Virus record (IMG/VR): IMGVR_UViG_3300025112_000038
Location: 1-43,504 of that record
Strand: one strand, 5' to 3'
DNA from: a virus
DNA: 43,504 nt
Made by a program: the position numbers and the translations under genes. Numbering within the stretch: position 1 is the first letter of the stretch; each line of letters opens with the position of its first letter. Of the stretch, positions 24,407 through 29,902 are shown in pieces. The notes under the pieces were generated by a model. It worked only from the letters and a program-made list of their open reading frames with translations. It searched no databases and had not been told where the DNA came from.

Positions 24407-24808
24407 TTACTTGTTTTCTTTTTCTATTTTGTCTAACAATTCATTTGCTGTACCTTCAAATAGTATTTCTTTTGGTTTATCTGTTGTTACTTTAATCTTA
24501 ATTTGACCTTTTGGTGATTCTGAAATGATATAGTTATATTCTTCCCAACAATCTTTTGAACCAGCAGGATAACAATAAATTCCTCCAGCTTCTTCTTTAA
24601 AATGTTTAAACATAGAAGCAGCAAGGCAACCCATACCATTAAAAATAGTTCTATTTTCATCCATTCTGATTCCATTTACTATGCTTGCATCAACAAGCCA
24701 TTTAGCTAATTCGTAACCATGTCCATCTAAGTACCCATCAAATTGACGATACATAACTGTTAATTCTTTTTTTCCATCTTTGATTCTTGTTAATGAACGT
24801 GTTCCCAT
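24407..24808 (-). CDS. conserved phage hypothetical protein (MGTRSLT family, 133 aa)
   Basis: Begins MGTRSLTRIKDG and contains LTVMYRQFDGYLDGHGYEL, with a later C-W-Y rich stretch (CYPAGSKDCWEEYNYIIS). I recall this N-terminal pattern from an uncharacterised family of phage and bacterial proteins. It is soluble with no catalytic motif that I can name. Good TTAAAAGGAGA ribosome binding site. Confidence 0.65.
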   Translation of the reverse strand: MGTRSLTRIKDGKKELTVMYRQFDGYLDGHGYELAKWLVDASIVNGIRMDENRTIFNGMGCLAASMFKHFKEEAGGIYCYPAGSKDCWEEYNYIISESPKGQIKIKVTTDKPKEILFEGTANELLDKIEKENK

Positions 24809-24819
24809 ATTATCTCCTT

Positions 24820-24999
24820 TTAATAAGAATTATTTCTTTCTTCATTTTCCAATGCTTCTCTATCGGCATCTTCTTCTATAATATCCCATTGTTTACTTGT
24901 AAAGCCATCCATGTGTGTTATTGGTTGACCGCATACAGGACAAGATGATTCAGATGAACTGACGGGTTCACAGAAGTTACTACAGGTAAATTCACTCAT
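24820..24999 (-). CDS. small zinc-ribbon-like protein (59 aa)
   Basis: From ATG 24999 the protein reads SEFTCSNFCEPVSSSESSCP and contains CPVCGQPI, followed by an acidic helix (EEDADREALENEE). Four Cys in CxxxC and CxxC form a possible zinc site. I chose 24999, which abuts the upstream stop at 25001, over an in-frame ATG at 25068, which would run inside the neighbouring gene. Its ribosome binding site GAGG is about 12 bases upstream. Confidence 0.5.
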   Translation of the reverse strand: MSEFTCSNFCEPVSSSESSCPVCGQPITHMDGFTSKQWDIIEEDADREALENEERNNSY

Positions 25000-25000
25000 A

Positions 25001-25207
25001 TTAGTACCATTCCTCTTTATGCTCTGGTTCAATAGGTTCATCAACATCACATTGATTATAGAAGTCAAGTATCATTGGGTTAAACTGTGCTAATTTTGCA
25101 GACTGACACCGTTGGCATACAAGACATAACGGGATACCACGACCATCATATTCCCACCATGTTGACTGTTCTTCATGTTGACAATGTTGTAGTTCTTTGT
25201 TTATCAT
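25001..25207 (-). CDS. small Cys/His protein of phage type (68 aa)
   Basis: CQHEEQSTWWEYDGRGIPLC followed by LVCQRCQSAKLAQF. The combination of a DG-GIPLC turn and CxxC resembles an uncharacterised zinc-binding protein that I recall from Pseudomonas-type phages. It overlaps the next upstream gene by 4 bases. Its partner and role are unknown. Confidence 0.6.
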   Translation of the reverse strand: MINKELQHCQHEEQSTWWEYDGRGIPLCLVCQRCQSAKLAQFNPMILDFYNQCDVDEPIEPEHKEEWY

Positions 25208-25569
25208 TTGGTCTCCTTTATTGTTGTCATTAATTCCTTAACTACTTTTTCATGCATATCATTTGCTTGGTTGTCGTCATCTATGTTATCTATAGTCCAA
25301 TTTGAATTGAACTGTATTGGTTGTGAAACGTCTGCATCATAATATTTTTTATCTTTTAAATTAGCTTTAAATGCCATTGTTTCATAGTATCTTTTATATC
25401 CAATTTCATCATACTTACCTTCTTCTAATGGGTTTTCCATTAAACCTACTGTTGATACAACAATCTTTTTGTTTTTATATTCAATTAATGTGTTTCGGCG
25501 AAACTTGCATCTCATAGCACAAATGAAATGTCCTGCCCATCCTCTTTCTGTGCGTTTTGCTGGTCTCAT
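25204..25569 (-). CDS. conserved phage protein (RGWAGHF family, 121 aa)
   Basis: The N-terminus carries RGWAGHFICAMRCKFRRNTL and KIVVSTVGLM, a strongly conserved block in an uncharacterised phage protein family; the rest is acidic (IDNIDDDNQANDMHEK). It has no recognised catalytic site. It is the first gene after the terminator at 25708-25751, so it probably opens a new leftward transcription unit. AAAGGAAAAC precedes the ATG. Confidence 0.65.
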   Translation of the reverse strand: MRPAKRTERGWAGHFICAMRCKFRRNTLIEYKNKKIVVSTVGLMENPLEEGKYDEIGYKRYYETMAFKANLKDKKYYDADVSQPIQFNSNWTIDNIDDDNQANDMHEKVVKELMTTIKETK

Positions 25570-25658
25570 TTTTGTTTTCCTTTCGTAAATAAAATTTTGC
25601 AGACTGAATCCATGTGCCTCAACCCACTGTCTGGTTGTCTATTATCTTTGATTAGTTT

Positions 25659-25675
25659 GTGAACAATAGTGAACA
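25659..25675. promoter_or_regulatory. direct repeat pair, possible operator
   Basis: GTGAACA occurs twice, at 25659-25665 and 25669-25675: a 10-base period, one helical turn. It lies in the 188-base gap 25570-25757 upstream of the leftward gene ending at 25204. I see no clear -35/-10 pair, so the operator reading is tentative. Confidence 0.35.
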
Positions 25676-25707
25676 TATAAATTATTCTCTTTACAATGAA
25701 CTAAAAC

Positions 25708-25751
25708 AAAAAAAAGCTCTGATACCAGACATCCCTGTCCGATACCAGAGC
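25708..25751 (-). terminator. rho-independent terminator, leftward
   Basis: On the minus strand the sequence forms a 16-bp stem (all positions pair, a few as G-U) around the loop GGGA (hairpin 25716-25751) and runs into eight U (25708-25715). It closes the early leftward transcript carrying 27213 to 25758. It is the best terminator in the window. Confidence 0.88.
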
Positions 25752-25757
25752 AGATAT

Positions 25758-26123
25758 TTAAATGATGGTTTGTATTACTGAGAATATGCCAGAATCTTTA
25801 GCATACCAGTTAGCATTCCTTGCTTGTTCTATGATGTCGCCTTTGTCCACTTGGTTTTTACCCATCATTTTAACTCTTGTAAATGGTAAAGAAACTCTTG
25901 AGAAACTATCGTCTTTCATTTGACCTGTGCATTTAACCACTTCCCAATATGCGTCACGGTCAACGGTTTCCCATATCTTTTGAAGCTTTAGGTTTGTGAT
26001 TCTTCTAAGGTCTTTATCGTTGTATAAAACTGAGTCGTTACCATCAGCGTCTATCTCATTTACAAAGGTTGAATCGTCAGAAATGTCATTACCAGCTTCA
26101 TCATATGTTTTTACATCTTCCAT
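25758..26123 (-). CDS. hypothetical acidic protein (121 aa)
   Basis: An acidic N-terminus (DVKTYDEAGNDISDDSTFVN) is followed by a compact region (LKLQKIWETVDRDAYWEVVK; FTRVKMMGKNQVDKGDIIEQ). It has no Cys motif, signal or membrane span. AAAGGAGA precedes its ATG. Being the last gene before a strong terminator suggests high early expression. The family is not recognised. Confidence 0.6.
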   Translation of the reverse strand: MEDVKTYDEAGNDISDDSTFVNEIDADGNDSVLYNDKDLRRITNLKLQKIWETVDRDAYWEVVKCTGQMKDDSFSRVSLPFTRVKMMGKNQVDKGDIIEQARNANWYAKDSGIFSVIQTII

Positions 26124-26134
26124 AGTGTTCTCCT

Positions 26135-26503
26135 TTAAATATAGATTTTAGATAGGTTCTTAACGTCATTATATGTGTTGATTCTGTGAAAGACTTTGAT
26201 AGTTTGTTCTTCGTTGCCAACATACATTTCCATTTTGTTACAAACTATCTTGAATATTTCCTTATGGTTACTGTTCGCCTTACCTGTTCCTTTGTCGTAC
26301 TCGTAACCGTCTTCAACCATTAATTGCTTAATCCAACATAGGTGACCATCAACCGATTTATGCCTATGACGTTTATCTTCAAGCTGAAACACTGACATAT
26401 CTTCGGAGTAGTATGTTGACACTTGGTGGTCATCAAAGATGTCAAGACAACTGTTTCTATCAGGGTCATGCCATAACAGTAAACTATTTGTTTCCTTGAA
26501 CAT
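26135..26503 (-). CDS. hypothetical protein (122 aa)
   Basis: This is a soluble protein rich in His, Asp and aromatic residues (LLLWHDPDRNSCLDIFDDHQ; DKRHRHKSVDGHLCWIKQLM). No metal-site spacing convinces me. AAAGGAGA ribosome binding site. It overlaps the small upstream gene by 20 bases. Early leftward unit; possibly a host-takeover protein, by position only. Confidence 0.6.
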   Translation of the reverse strand: MFKETNSLLLWHDPDRNSCLDIFDDHQVSTYYSEDMSVFQLEDKRHRHKSVDGHLCWIKQLMVEDGYEYDKGTGKANSNHKEIFKIVCNKMEMYVGNEEQTIKVFHRINTYNDVKNLSKIYI

Positions 26504-26609
26504 CTGTTTCTCCTTTCTCTATTTGTTTGACTATGTTGTGAAGACTCTTTAGGTCTTCAATTAGGTCTAACCTACGTTGTTCCATGAACATACGAATAAC
26601 ATCAGTCAT
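26484..26609 (-). CDS. small helical protein (41 aa)
   Basis: The frame from ATG 26609 reads TDVIRMFMEQRRLDLIEDLK then SLHNIVKQIEKGE, an amphipathic helix. GGCAGGTG lies ~7 bases upstream. It fills the gap between two larger leftward genes and overlaps the downstream one by 20 bases, consistent with operon coupling. The function is unknown. Confidence 0.5.
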   Translation of the reverse strand: MTDVIRMFMEQRRLDLIEDLKSLHNIVKQIEKGETDVQGNK

Positions 26610-26647
26610 CTTTATCACCTGCCTTTCAGCCAACGTCTTTGGGGTTA

Positions 26648-26677
26648 AAAATACAATTTATAGTTAGATTGTATTTT
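26648..26677. repeat. AT-only hairpin between leftward genes
   Basis: Perfect 10-bp inverted repeat AAAATACAAT / ATTGTATTTT with a 10-base loop, 3 bases from the stop of the 26680-26835 gene. The stem has only two G-C pairs and no separate U tract follows on the minus strand. Confidence 0.45.
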
Positions 26678-26679
26678 GA

Positions 26680-26835
26680 TTAAACAGCACTTTCTATTAT
26701 TTCATCAAACTCGTAGTATTTACATATAGGTATGAAACCGTCATATATCTCACAATAGTTGTCTTTAGCTTCTTGTGTGCCAAGAGCTAAGTATTTGCAG
26801 TAACAACATTGACTGAATGGTTGCTTGTATAACAT
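26680..26835 (-). CDS. Cys-rich small protein (51 aa)
   Basis: MLYKQPFSQCCYCKYLALGT, then YCEIYDGFIPICKYYEF: Cys at 10, 11, 13, 28 and 38 suggest a metal site. I place the start at ATG 26835, which abuts the upstream stop and has GAGGT 6 bases before it; the longer frame to 26937 would overlap the neighbouring gene by 100 bases. Confidence 0.5.
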   Translation of the reverse strand: MLYKQPFSQCCYCKYLALGTQEAKDNYCEIYDGFIPICKYYEFDEIIESAV

Positions 26836-26836
26836 T

Positions 26837-27079
26837 TTATACCTCACTTTCTTTATCAAGATTTTCACAATAATTAGATTGTTTATCATAGCAAGTTTCA
26901 CACATACCAGAGATTGCATATTCGTTGTTACCTTCAAGTGTGAAAATATTAGTTCCTATGATGGCGTCTTTTTTACAATTAATGCAGATGTTAAGCGTAT
27001 GAGCCATTGTTAAACTCATGCCAAATGTTTTACGAGCAAAGTCATCCATTGATGCTTTAAAGCTGAATTTGTTTAGCAT
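26837..27079 (-). CDS. zinc-ribbon protein of common phage type (80 aa)
   Basis: FARKTFGMSLTMAHTLNICI with NCKKDA, then NEYAISGMCETCYDKQ: two CxxC pairs ~30 residues apart with the EY.ISG.CE.C pattern that I recall from many small phage proteins. It is probably a structural zinc ribbon in an early host-interaction protein. AAAGGAGAT ribosome binding site. Confidence 0.65.
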   Translation of the reverse strand: MLNKFSFKASMDDFARKTFGMSLTMAHTLNICINCKKDAIIGTNIFTLEGNNEYAISGMCETCYDKQSNYCENLDKESEV

Positions 27080-27099
27080 ATTATCTCCTTTAATGTAGG

Positions 27100-27213
27100 T
27101 TAGTTGTGTATCTCGTAATCAAGTTCATATATTAGTGCGTCAATCAGTACATCTAATGCCAAAGAACTGTCATGTTGTTGCATATTGATAAACCAATTAA
27201 ATTGCCAATTCAT
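27100..27213 (-). CDS. first leftward gene, small protein (37 aa)
   Basis: The frame from ATG 27213 (NWQFNWFINMQQHDSSLALD then VLIDALIYELDYE) has the strongest ribosome binding site in the region, AAAGGAGGTGATATAG. It is acidic with many aromatic residues. It is the gene nearest the control region on the left, so an immediate-early leftward product. The function is unknown. Confidence 0.55.
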   Translation of the reverse strand: MNWQFNWFINMQQHDSSLALDVLIDALIYELDYEIHN

Positions 27214-27481
27214 CTATATCACCTCCTTTCTTAAAAAATATATAATATTAATAATCATCTCCTGAGTGTAGAGTATTATCAGTGTGTTCTCACTATAAAG
27301 CTCATGTAAAACATCGATGTCGTTCCAATAAGTCAGGTGTTGAGCTATGAAGGAGTTGGAAATGAACGGTAGTGAATGACAGCGCTAATAAATTCATAGC
27401 GATAGATGAGCAGGATGTTTGGTTTGTGGATGAAGAGATATTATTATTATTATCGAAGTTGAAAGAACTATTCACTCCTAT

Positions 27482-27514
27482 ATGTACACTAAATACTTTA
27501 GTATGTGTGTACAT
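27482..27514. repeat. nested hairpin
   Basis: ATGTACAC (27482-27489) pairs perfectly with GTGTACAT (27507-27514), enclosing TAAA/TTTA. This 8-bp plus 4-bp nested structure lies in the non-coding control region. Confidence 0.5.
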
Positions 27515-27792
27515 TAGATGAAGTGGATGAAGATTGTTCCATTAACTTCTGGTATCTATTAGGAGAGTGAGTGCCTGTGATTGTTGCGGATGTTTGGTAA
27601 AACCTATGTTCTTGCTTGTCCGTGCCTAATACTATGCTGTTATTTAATATGCCCGTAGTTAAGCGTAAAGTACGCATTCGAAACTTGAATAGCTCACACT
27701 ATGCATTTGCTCTTGACCTTAGACGTGTGATGTGCGTGAGATGATAGAGGGGAGGGATTAGATTTTTGGGTGCAACATTGTGTTTCAATAAG

Positions 27793-27830
27793 GTGTATGA
27801 TTTTGTATACACTGTATGATAATTCATACA
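27793..27830. repeat. two adjacent hairpins with shared TGTATGA core
   Basis: GTGTAT/ATACAC (27793-27812) is followed directly by TGTATGA-TAAT-TCATACA (27813-27830). TGTATGAT also occurs as a direct repeat at 27794 and 27813. Tandem dyads with the same core look like a repressor operator pair or RNA hairpins. Confidence 0.5.
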
Positions 27831-28120
27831 CTAAATGGTTGGTGTCTCAACAAAAGGAAGCTCTTGACTCTCTGCGTATTTACGTACTCACGAGGGAACG
27901 TAAGCTCTTGATTTACTGTACGAAGAAGGGAGGGGTACGGGGGAGGAGGATTCTGTACTATATAAAACAACACACCCTCAGGATAGTAAAAACAAAAAGA
28001 CCCACTTTAACTAATTGATTCTAATAACATAACTTTAATTTGTAAGCATATACAGCGCCACCTCCAGACACTAAAAACAAAAAGCATCTTTTCTTCAGCA
28101 TTTTCAACACCTTGAGTATC

Positions 28121-28151
28121 TTGTCAATATAACACATAATTATGGTATAAT
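28121..28151 (+). promoter_or_regulatory. putative promoter with extended -10
   Basis: TTGTCA at 28121-28126, a 19-base spacer and TATAAT at 28146-28151 preceded by TGG (extended -10). The spacer is long, but the -10 is perfect. The transcript would start about 28158 and run directly into the GCAACA repeat array. Confidence 0.5.
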
Positions 28152-28217
28152 GTAAACTAATGTAACAAACCCGCAACATTTCTGCAACATTCCGCAACAT
28201 TTGTAACATCTGCAACA
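28152..28217. repeat. GCAACA iteron array
   Basis: G(C/T)AACA units start at 28162, 28173, 28184, 28194, 28203 and 28212, with a GTAAAC relative at 28152. Steps of 9-11 bases keep the units on roughly one face of the helix. The best units read GCAACATT. One isolated GCAACATT lies at 27772. This is consistent with a replication-initiator or repressor binding array. Confidence 0.65.
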
Positions 28218-28236
28218 AGCGTTGTTAAAAAAGGAG

Positions 28237-28373
28237 TTAGAACGAAAAGAACCTAATTATCATATAATTATAGGTGCGCTTAAAATGCGTTTAAGAAGCA
28301 TTTTAAGGTAGCTAATAGTATATATATACTACTATACTGTTTAGTAGTTATAAGCTATACACAATCGTTCTAA
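28237..28373. repeat. multi-hairpin element closed by a 9-bp inverted repeat
   Basis: TTAGAACGA (28237-28245) pairs perfectly with TCGTTCTAA (28365-28373). Inside lie CCT-AATTAT/ATAATT-AGG (28252-28274), CTTAAAATGC/GCATTTTAAG (28279-28288/28298-28307) and TAGCT/AGCTA (28309-28313/28353-28357). The last pair encloses the palindrome AGTATATATATACT (28317-28330) or, alternatively, ACTACTA/TAGTAGT (28328-28348). The region is very AT-rich. It may be an origin unwinding element or a structured RNA. Confidence 0.55.
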
Positions 28374-28391
28374 GGAAAAGCAAAAAAATGC

Positions 28392-28420
28392 TTGACATTT
28401 ATTATGCCACGTGGTATACT
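28392..28420 (+). promoter_or_regulatory. near-consensus sigma-70 promoter with embedded dyad
   Basis: TTGACA at 28392-28397, exactly 17 bases, then TATACT at 28415-28420. The spacer end contains the palindrome CCACGTGG (28407-28414), extended to ATGCCACGTGGTAT with one mismatched pair, so a regulator could block the -10 region. It is the best promoter in the window, driving the rightward gene set from 28452. Confidence 0.88.
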
Positions 28421-28451
28421 GTGCGCATAAATTGGAAAGGAGGTGAAATAA

Positions 28452-28649
28452 ATACCACAGGCTAAGAAAGGAAAGATAACAAAGATAGGCAGGAATCTAA
28501 AGAAACCCTCCTGCCAGAGATACACCATCTCCGAGAGATGGAAAGTCAACAAGAAGAGGAGAGAATGGCAAATAGCTTCAGAGTTGCCGAAATATAAAGG
28601 TATGACAAAATCGGAATATTTTAATAACTCTTTTACACAGGAGAACTAA
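28452..28649 (+). CDS. basic small protein with apparent AUA start codon (65 aa)
   Basis: An open frame begins right after an in-frame TAA (28449-28451) with ATA at 28452, continues PQAKKGKITKIGRNLKKPSC and ends at TAA 28647-28649. AAAGGAGGTG (28436-28445) is spaced ideally for that ATA. No in-frame ATG, GTG or TTG occurs until near the C-terminus. The protein is strongly basic (ERWKVNKKRREWQ), suggesting nucleic-acid binding. It is the first gene behind the strongest promoter. Alternatives: a base error or polymorphism in an ATG, or a dead gene. The intact 65-codon frame argues against decay. Confidence 0.55.
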   Translation: MPQAKKGKITKIGRNLKKPSCQRYTISERWKVNKKRREWQIASELPKYKGMTKSEYFNNSFTQEN

Positions 28650-28650
28650 T

Positions 28651-28911
28651 ATGGAAGTTAAGTATTGGAGGAGCTACGAGAAGAACACGCTTAAAGGATT
28701 TTTTTCAACTCAATTCGACAATGGTCTCATTGTCAAAGATATGACCTACCACATCAAGGGAGACAACAAATGGGTTGGCTTCCCGTCTAAATCCTACGAA
28801 CAAGACAAAGAAACCAAATGGACTAATATCTGTTACTTTCCAGATAAGACCAGAGGTAACAGTTTCCAAGACGCTATAATCCCACTTGTTGAAAAGGCTA
28901 TGAGTGAATAA
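28651..28911 (+). CDS. conserved small protein, KGFFS...GFPSKSY type (86 aa)
   Basis: LKGFFSTQFDNGLIVKDMTY, then NKWVGFPSKSYEQDKETKW, a final FPDK and FQDAIIP: a compact beta-rich domain that I recall from an uncharacterised family near phage and plasmid primase genes. It starts 2 bases after the AUA gene, behind CAGGAG. Possibly an ssDNA- or RNA-binding fold; not established. Confidence 0.65.
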   Translation: MEVKYWRSYEKNTLKGFFSTQFDNGLIVKDMTYHIKGDNKWVGFPSKSYEQDKETKWTNICYFPDKTRGNSFQDAIIPLVEKAMSE

Positions 28912-29164
28912 AGTAATAGCCTTGCTATTCTTTTTGTCTATGTCCTGTAATGCGTATGCTCAAGAATTTATTCGAGAGCATACGTACAGGGCATCAGATG
29001 ATGACTCTAAGAATGATTCAAGAAGCGCTGCATTAAAGCAAATGCAGATTGGTTTATTGTCAGAGATAGGAGTGTATATAGAATCAGAAATGCTGATGAA
29101 GTTTATGAGGAGGTTAAAACGAGATGAAAGTAGGGAGAATAATAAGGATATTCAGATTGTTTGA
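28904..29164 (+). CDS. exported protein with signal peptide (86 aa), GTG start
   Basis: MNKVIALLFFLSMSCNAYAQ is a signal peptide with likely cleavage after AYA. The mature N-terminus REHTYRASDDDSKNDSRSAA, continued by LKQMQIGLLSEIGVYIES, resembles the start of a bacterial envelope domain that I recall from much larger proteins; here it stops after ~25 further residues. It would act in the periplasm. The GTG start at 28904 overlaps the upstream stop. It may be a truncated host-derived gene. Confidence 0.6.
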   Translation: MNKVIALLFFLSMSCNAYAQEFIREHTYRASDDDSKNDSRSAALKQMQIGLLSEIGVYIESEMLMKFMRRLKRDESRENNKDIQIV

Positions 29165-29288
29165 CGAGACAGGGCTTAGAAAATTAGCAAAAGAAATTGG
29201 AATTTCAAGCGCAACATTGAGCCGCGTAGAGAATGGTAAATCTGTAGATGGTAAAACAATGATCAAGTTAATTAAATGGTTATTTTAA
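29124..29288 (+). CDS. XRE-family HTH regulator (54 aa)
   Basis: A minimal Cro-like protein: MKVGRIIRIFRLFDETGLRK, then LAKEIGISSATLSRVENGK is a textbook XRE helix-turn-helix, followed by TMIKLIKWL. AGGAGG lies upstream of ATG 29124. It lies inside the 3' part of the exported-protein gene by 41 bases. As a small regulator close to the control region, it is a candidate binder of the operator-like dyads at 27793-27830 or 28407-28414. Confidence 0.75.
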   Translation: MKVGRIIRIFRLFDETGLRKLAKEIGISSATLSRVENGKSVDGKTMIKLIKWLF

Positions 29289-29325
29289 ATGACTAACCGC
29301 CTAAATAATACCAGTGAACTCAACA

Positions 29326-29433
29326 ATGTTAATTTTAGCGGCATTATTTCTTACGATAACTATTCCTGTTCATATTTCATGGCATAGGGATTTAGAGAGG
29401 TGGCAGGAGGAAAGGGATAGGGAGAGATTATGA
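29326..29433 (+). CDS. single-span membrane microprotein (35 aa)
   Basis: MLILAALFLTITIPVHISW forms one membrane helix, followed by a highly charged helix (HRDLERWQEERDRERL). Its TGA overlaps the next ATG (ATGA at 29430), the junction typical here. No clear ribosome binding site precedes it. A competing frame from ATG 29289, right after the XRE stop, is less protein-like. Confidence 0.42.
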   Translation: MLILAALFLTITIPVHISWHRDLERWQEERDRERL

Positions 29434-29759
29434 AACTTAGTGAAATGAGTGGTGATGATTTAATAAAACTAAGAGAAAAATGTGTAAATAAGATAAATAC
29501 TAACAAAGATAAAAGAATTGAAGAGCTTGAAGAATTATTAGAGGCTGCAGACCTTCGTAATGCTGAAATGGTGGTTGATTTAGAAAAACTTGAGAAGGCT
29601 CTTAGGGAGATTTATAAACAATCAAATGGACACATGAAAAATAAAATGGCAGTTTTTCAAAATACTAAATTTTATAATGAACTTACTGAAACGACAATAA
29701 AATCCATCAAAGAACAATGCGAATCAGCTATACCAAGTTTAAAGGAGGAAATAAAGTGA
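29430..29759 (+). CDS. coiled-coil protein, paralogue of the 20013-20258 product (109 aa)
   Basis: An N-terminal coiled coil (KDKRIEELEELLEAADLRNA) is followed by LEKALREIYKQS and IKSIKEQCESAIPSLKEE. These blocks recur in the 81-aa protein at 20013-20258. It has no signal or membrane segment. It is coupled upstream by ATGA and downstream through an overlapping GTGA. The function is unknown. Confidence 0.6.
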   Translation: MKLSEMSGDDLIKLREKCVNKINTNKDKRIEELEELLEAADLRNAEMVVDLEKLEKALREIYKQSNGHMKNKMAVFQNTKFYNELTETTIKSIKEQCESAIPSLKEEIK

Positions 29760-29902
29760 ATAAAGTTTATATGCTTGTAATTCCTGAAAAATTGCATTAT
29801 AAGTTAAAGATGATTGCGGCAGGGGAAAAGACAACTATGAGAGATTTAATTACAAGGTCGATAGAAAAGTTTGTAGGAGGCAAAGTTAATGGGAACAGGT
29901 GA
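29756..29902 (+). CDS. ribbon-helix-helix-like protein (48 aa), GTG start
   Basis: A GTG at 29756 behind AAAGGAGG gives MNKVYMLVIPEKLHYKLKMI, then AAGEKTTMRDLITRSIEKFV: a beta strand followed by two helices, the Arc/MetJ ribbon-helix-helix layout. It probably dimerises and binds DNA. I prefer GTG 29756 to the ATG at 29717, which lacks a ribosome binding site. Confidence 0.65.
   Translation: MNKVYMLVIPEKLHYKLKMIAAGEKTTMRDLITRSIEKFVGGKVNGNR

Larger units (their letters stand above)
27214..28120. other. non-coding control region with many repeats
   Basis: I see no convincing gene on either strand. Direct repeats: GGATGTTTGGT (27413, 27588), GTGGATGAAGA (27426, 27523), AAGCTCTTGA (27858, 27902; core also at 27709) and TAAAAACAAAAAG (27987, 28072). 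Inverted repeats: ACATCGATGT (27311-27320), GCTATGAA/TTCATAGC (27344-27351/27393-27400) and GCGTA/TACGC (27663-27675). It separates the divergent leftward and rightward units and probably holds early promoters; I could not assign a leftward promoter with confidence. Confidence 0.55.

Noticed and set aside
27660-27720. tRNA-like TTCGAAAC segment
   Set aside because: No acceptor stem or anticodon arm could be built around it. I found no tRNA in the window.
27770-28018. 82-codon rightward frame in the control region
   Set aside because: GTG start without ribosome binding site, unnatural composition, and it covers tandem dyads and direct repeats.
28152-28217. CRISPR-like short repeats
   Set aside because: Units of 6-8 bases at 9-11 base steps have no spacers; this is an iteron-type array.
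28021-28218. 65-codon leftward frame beginning MLQMLQML
   Set aside because: Its repetitive N-terminus is just a reading of the GCAACA repeat array.
29289-29387. Short frame from ATG directly after the XRE stop
   Set aside because: No ribosome binding site and random-looking composition; the overlapping 29326 membrane frame fits the coupled-junction pattern better.
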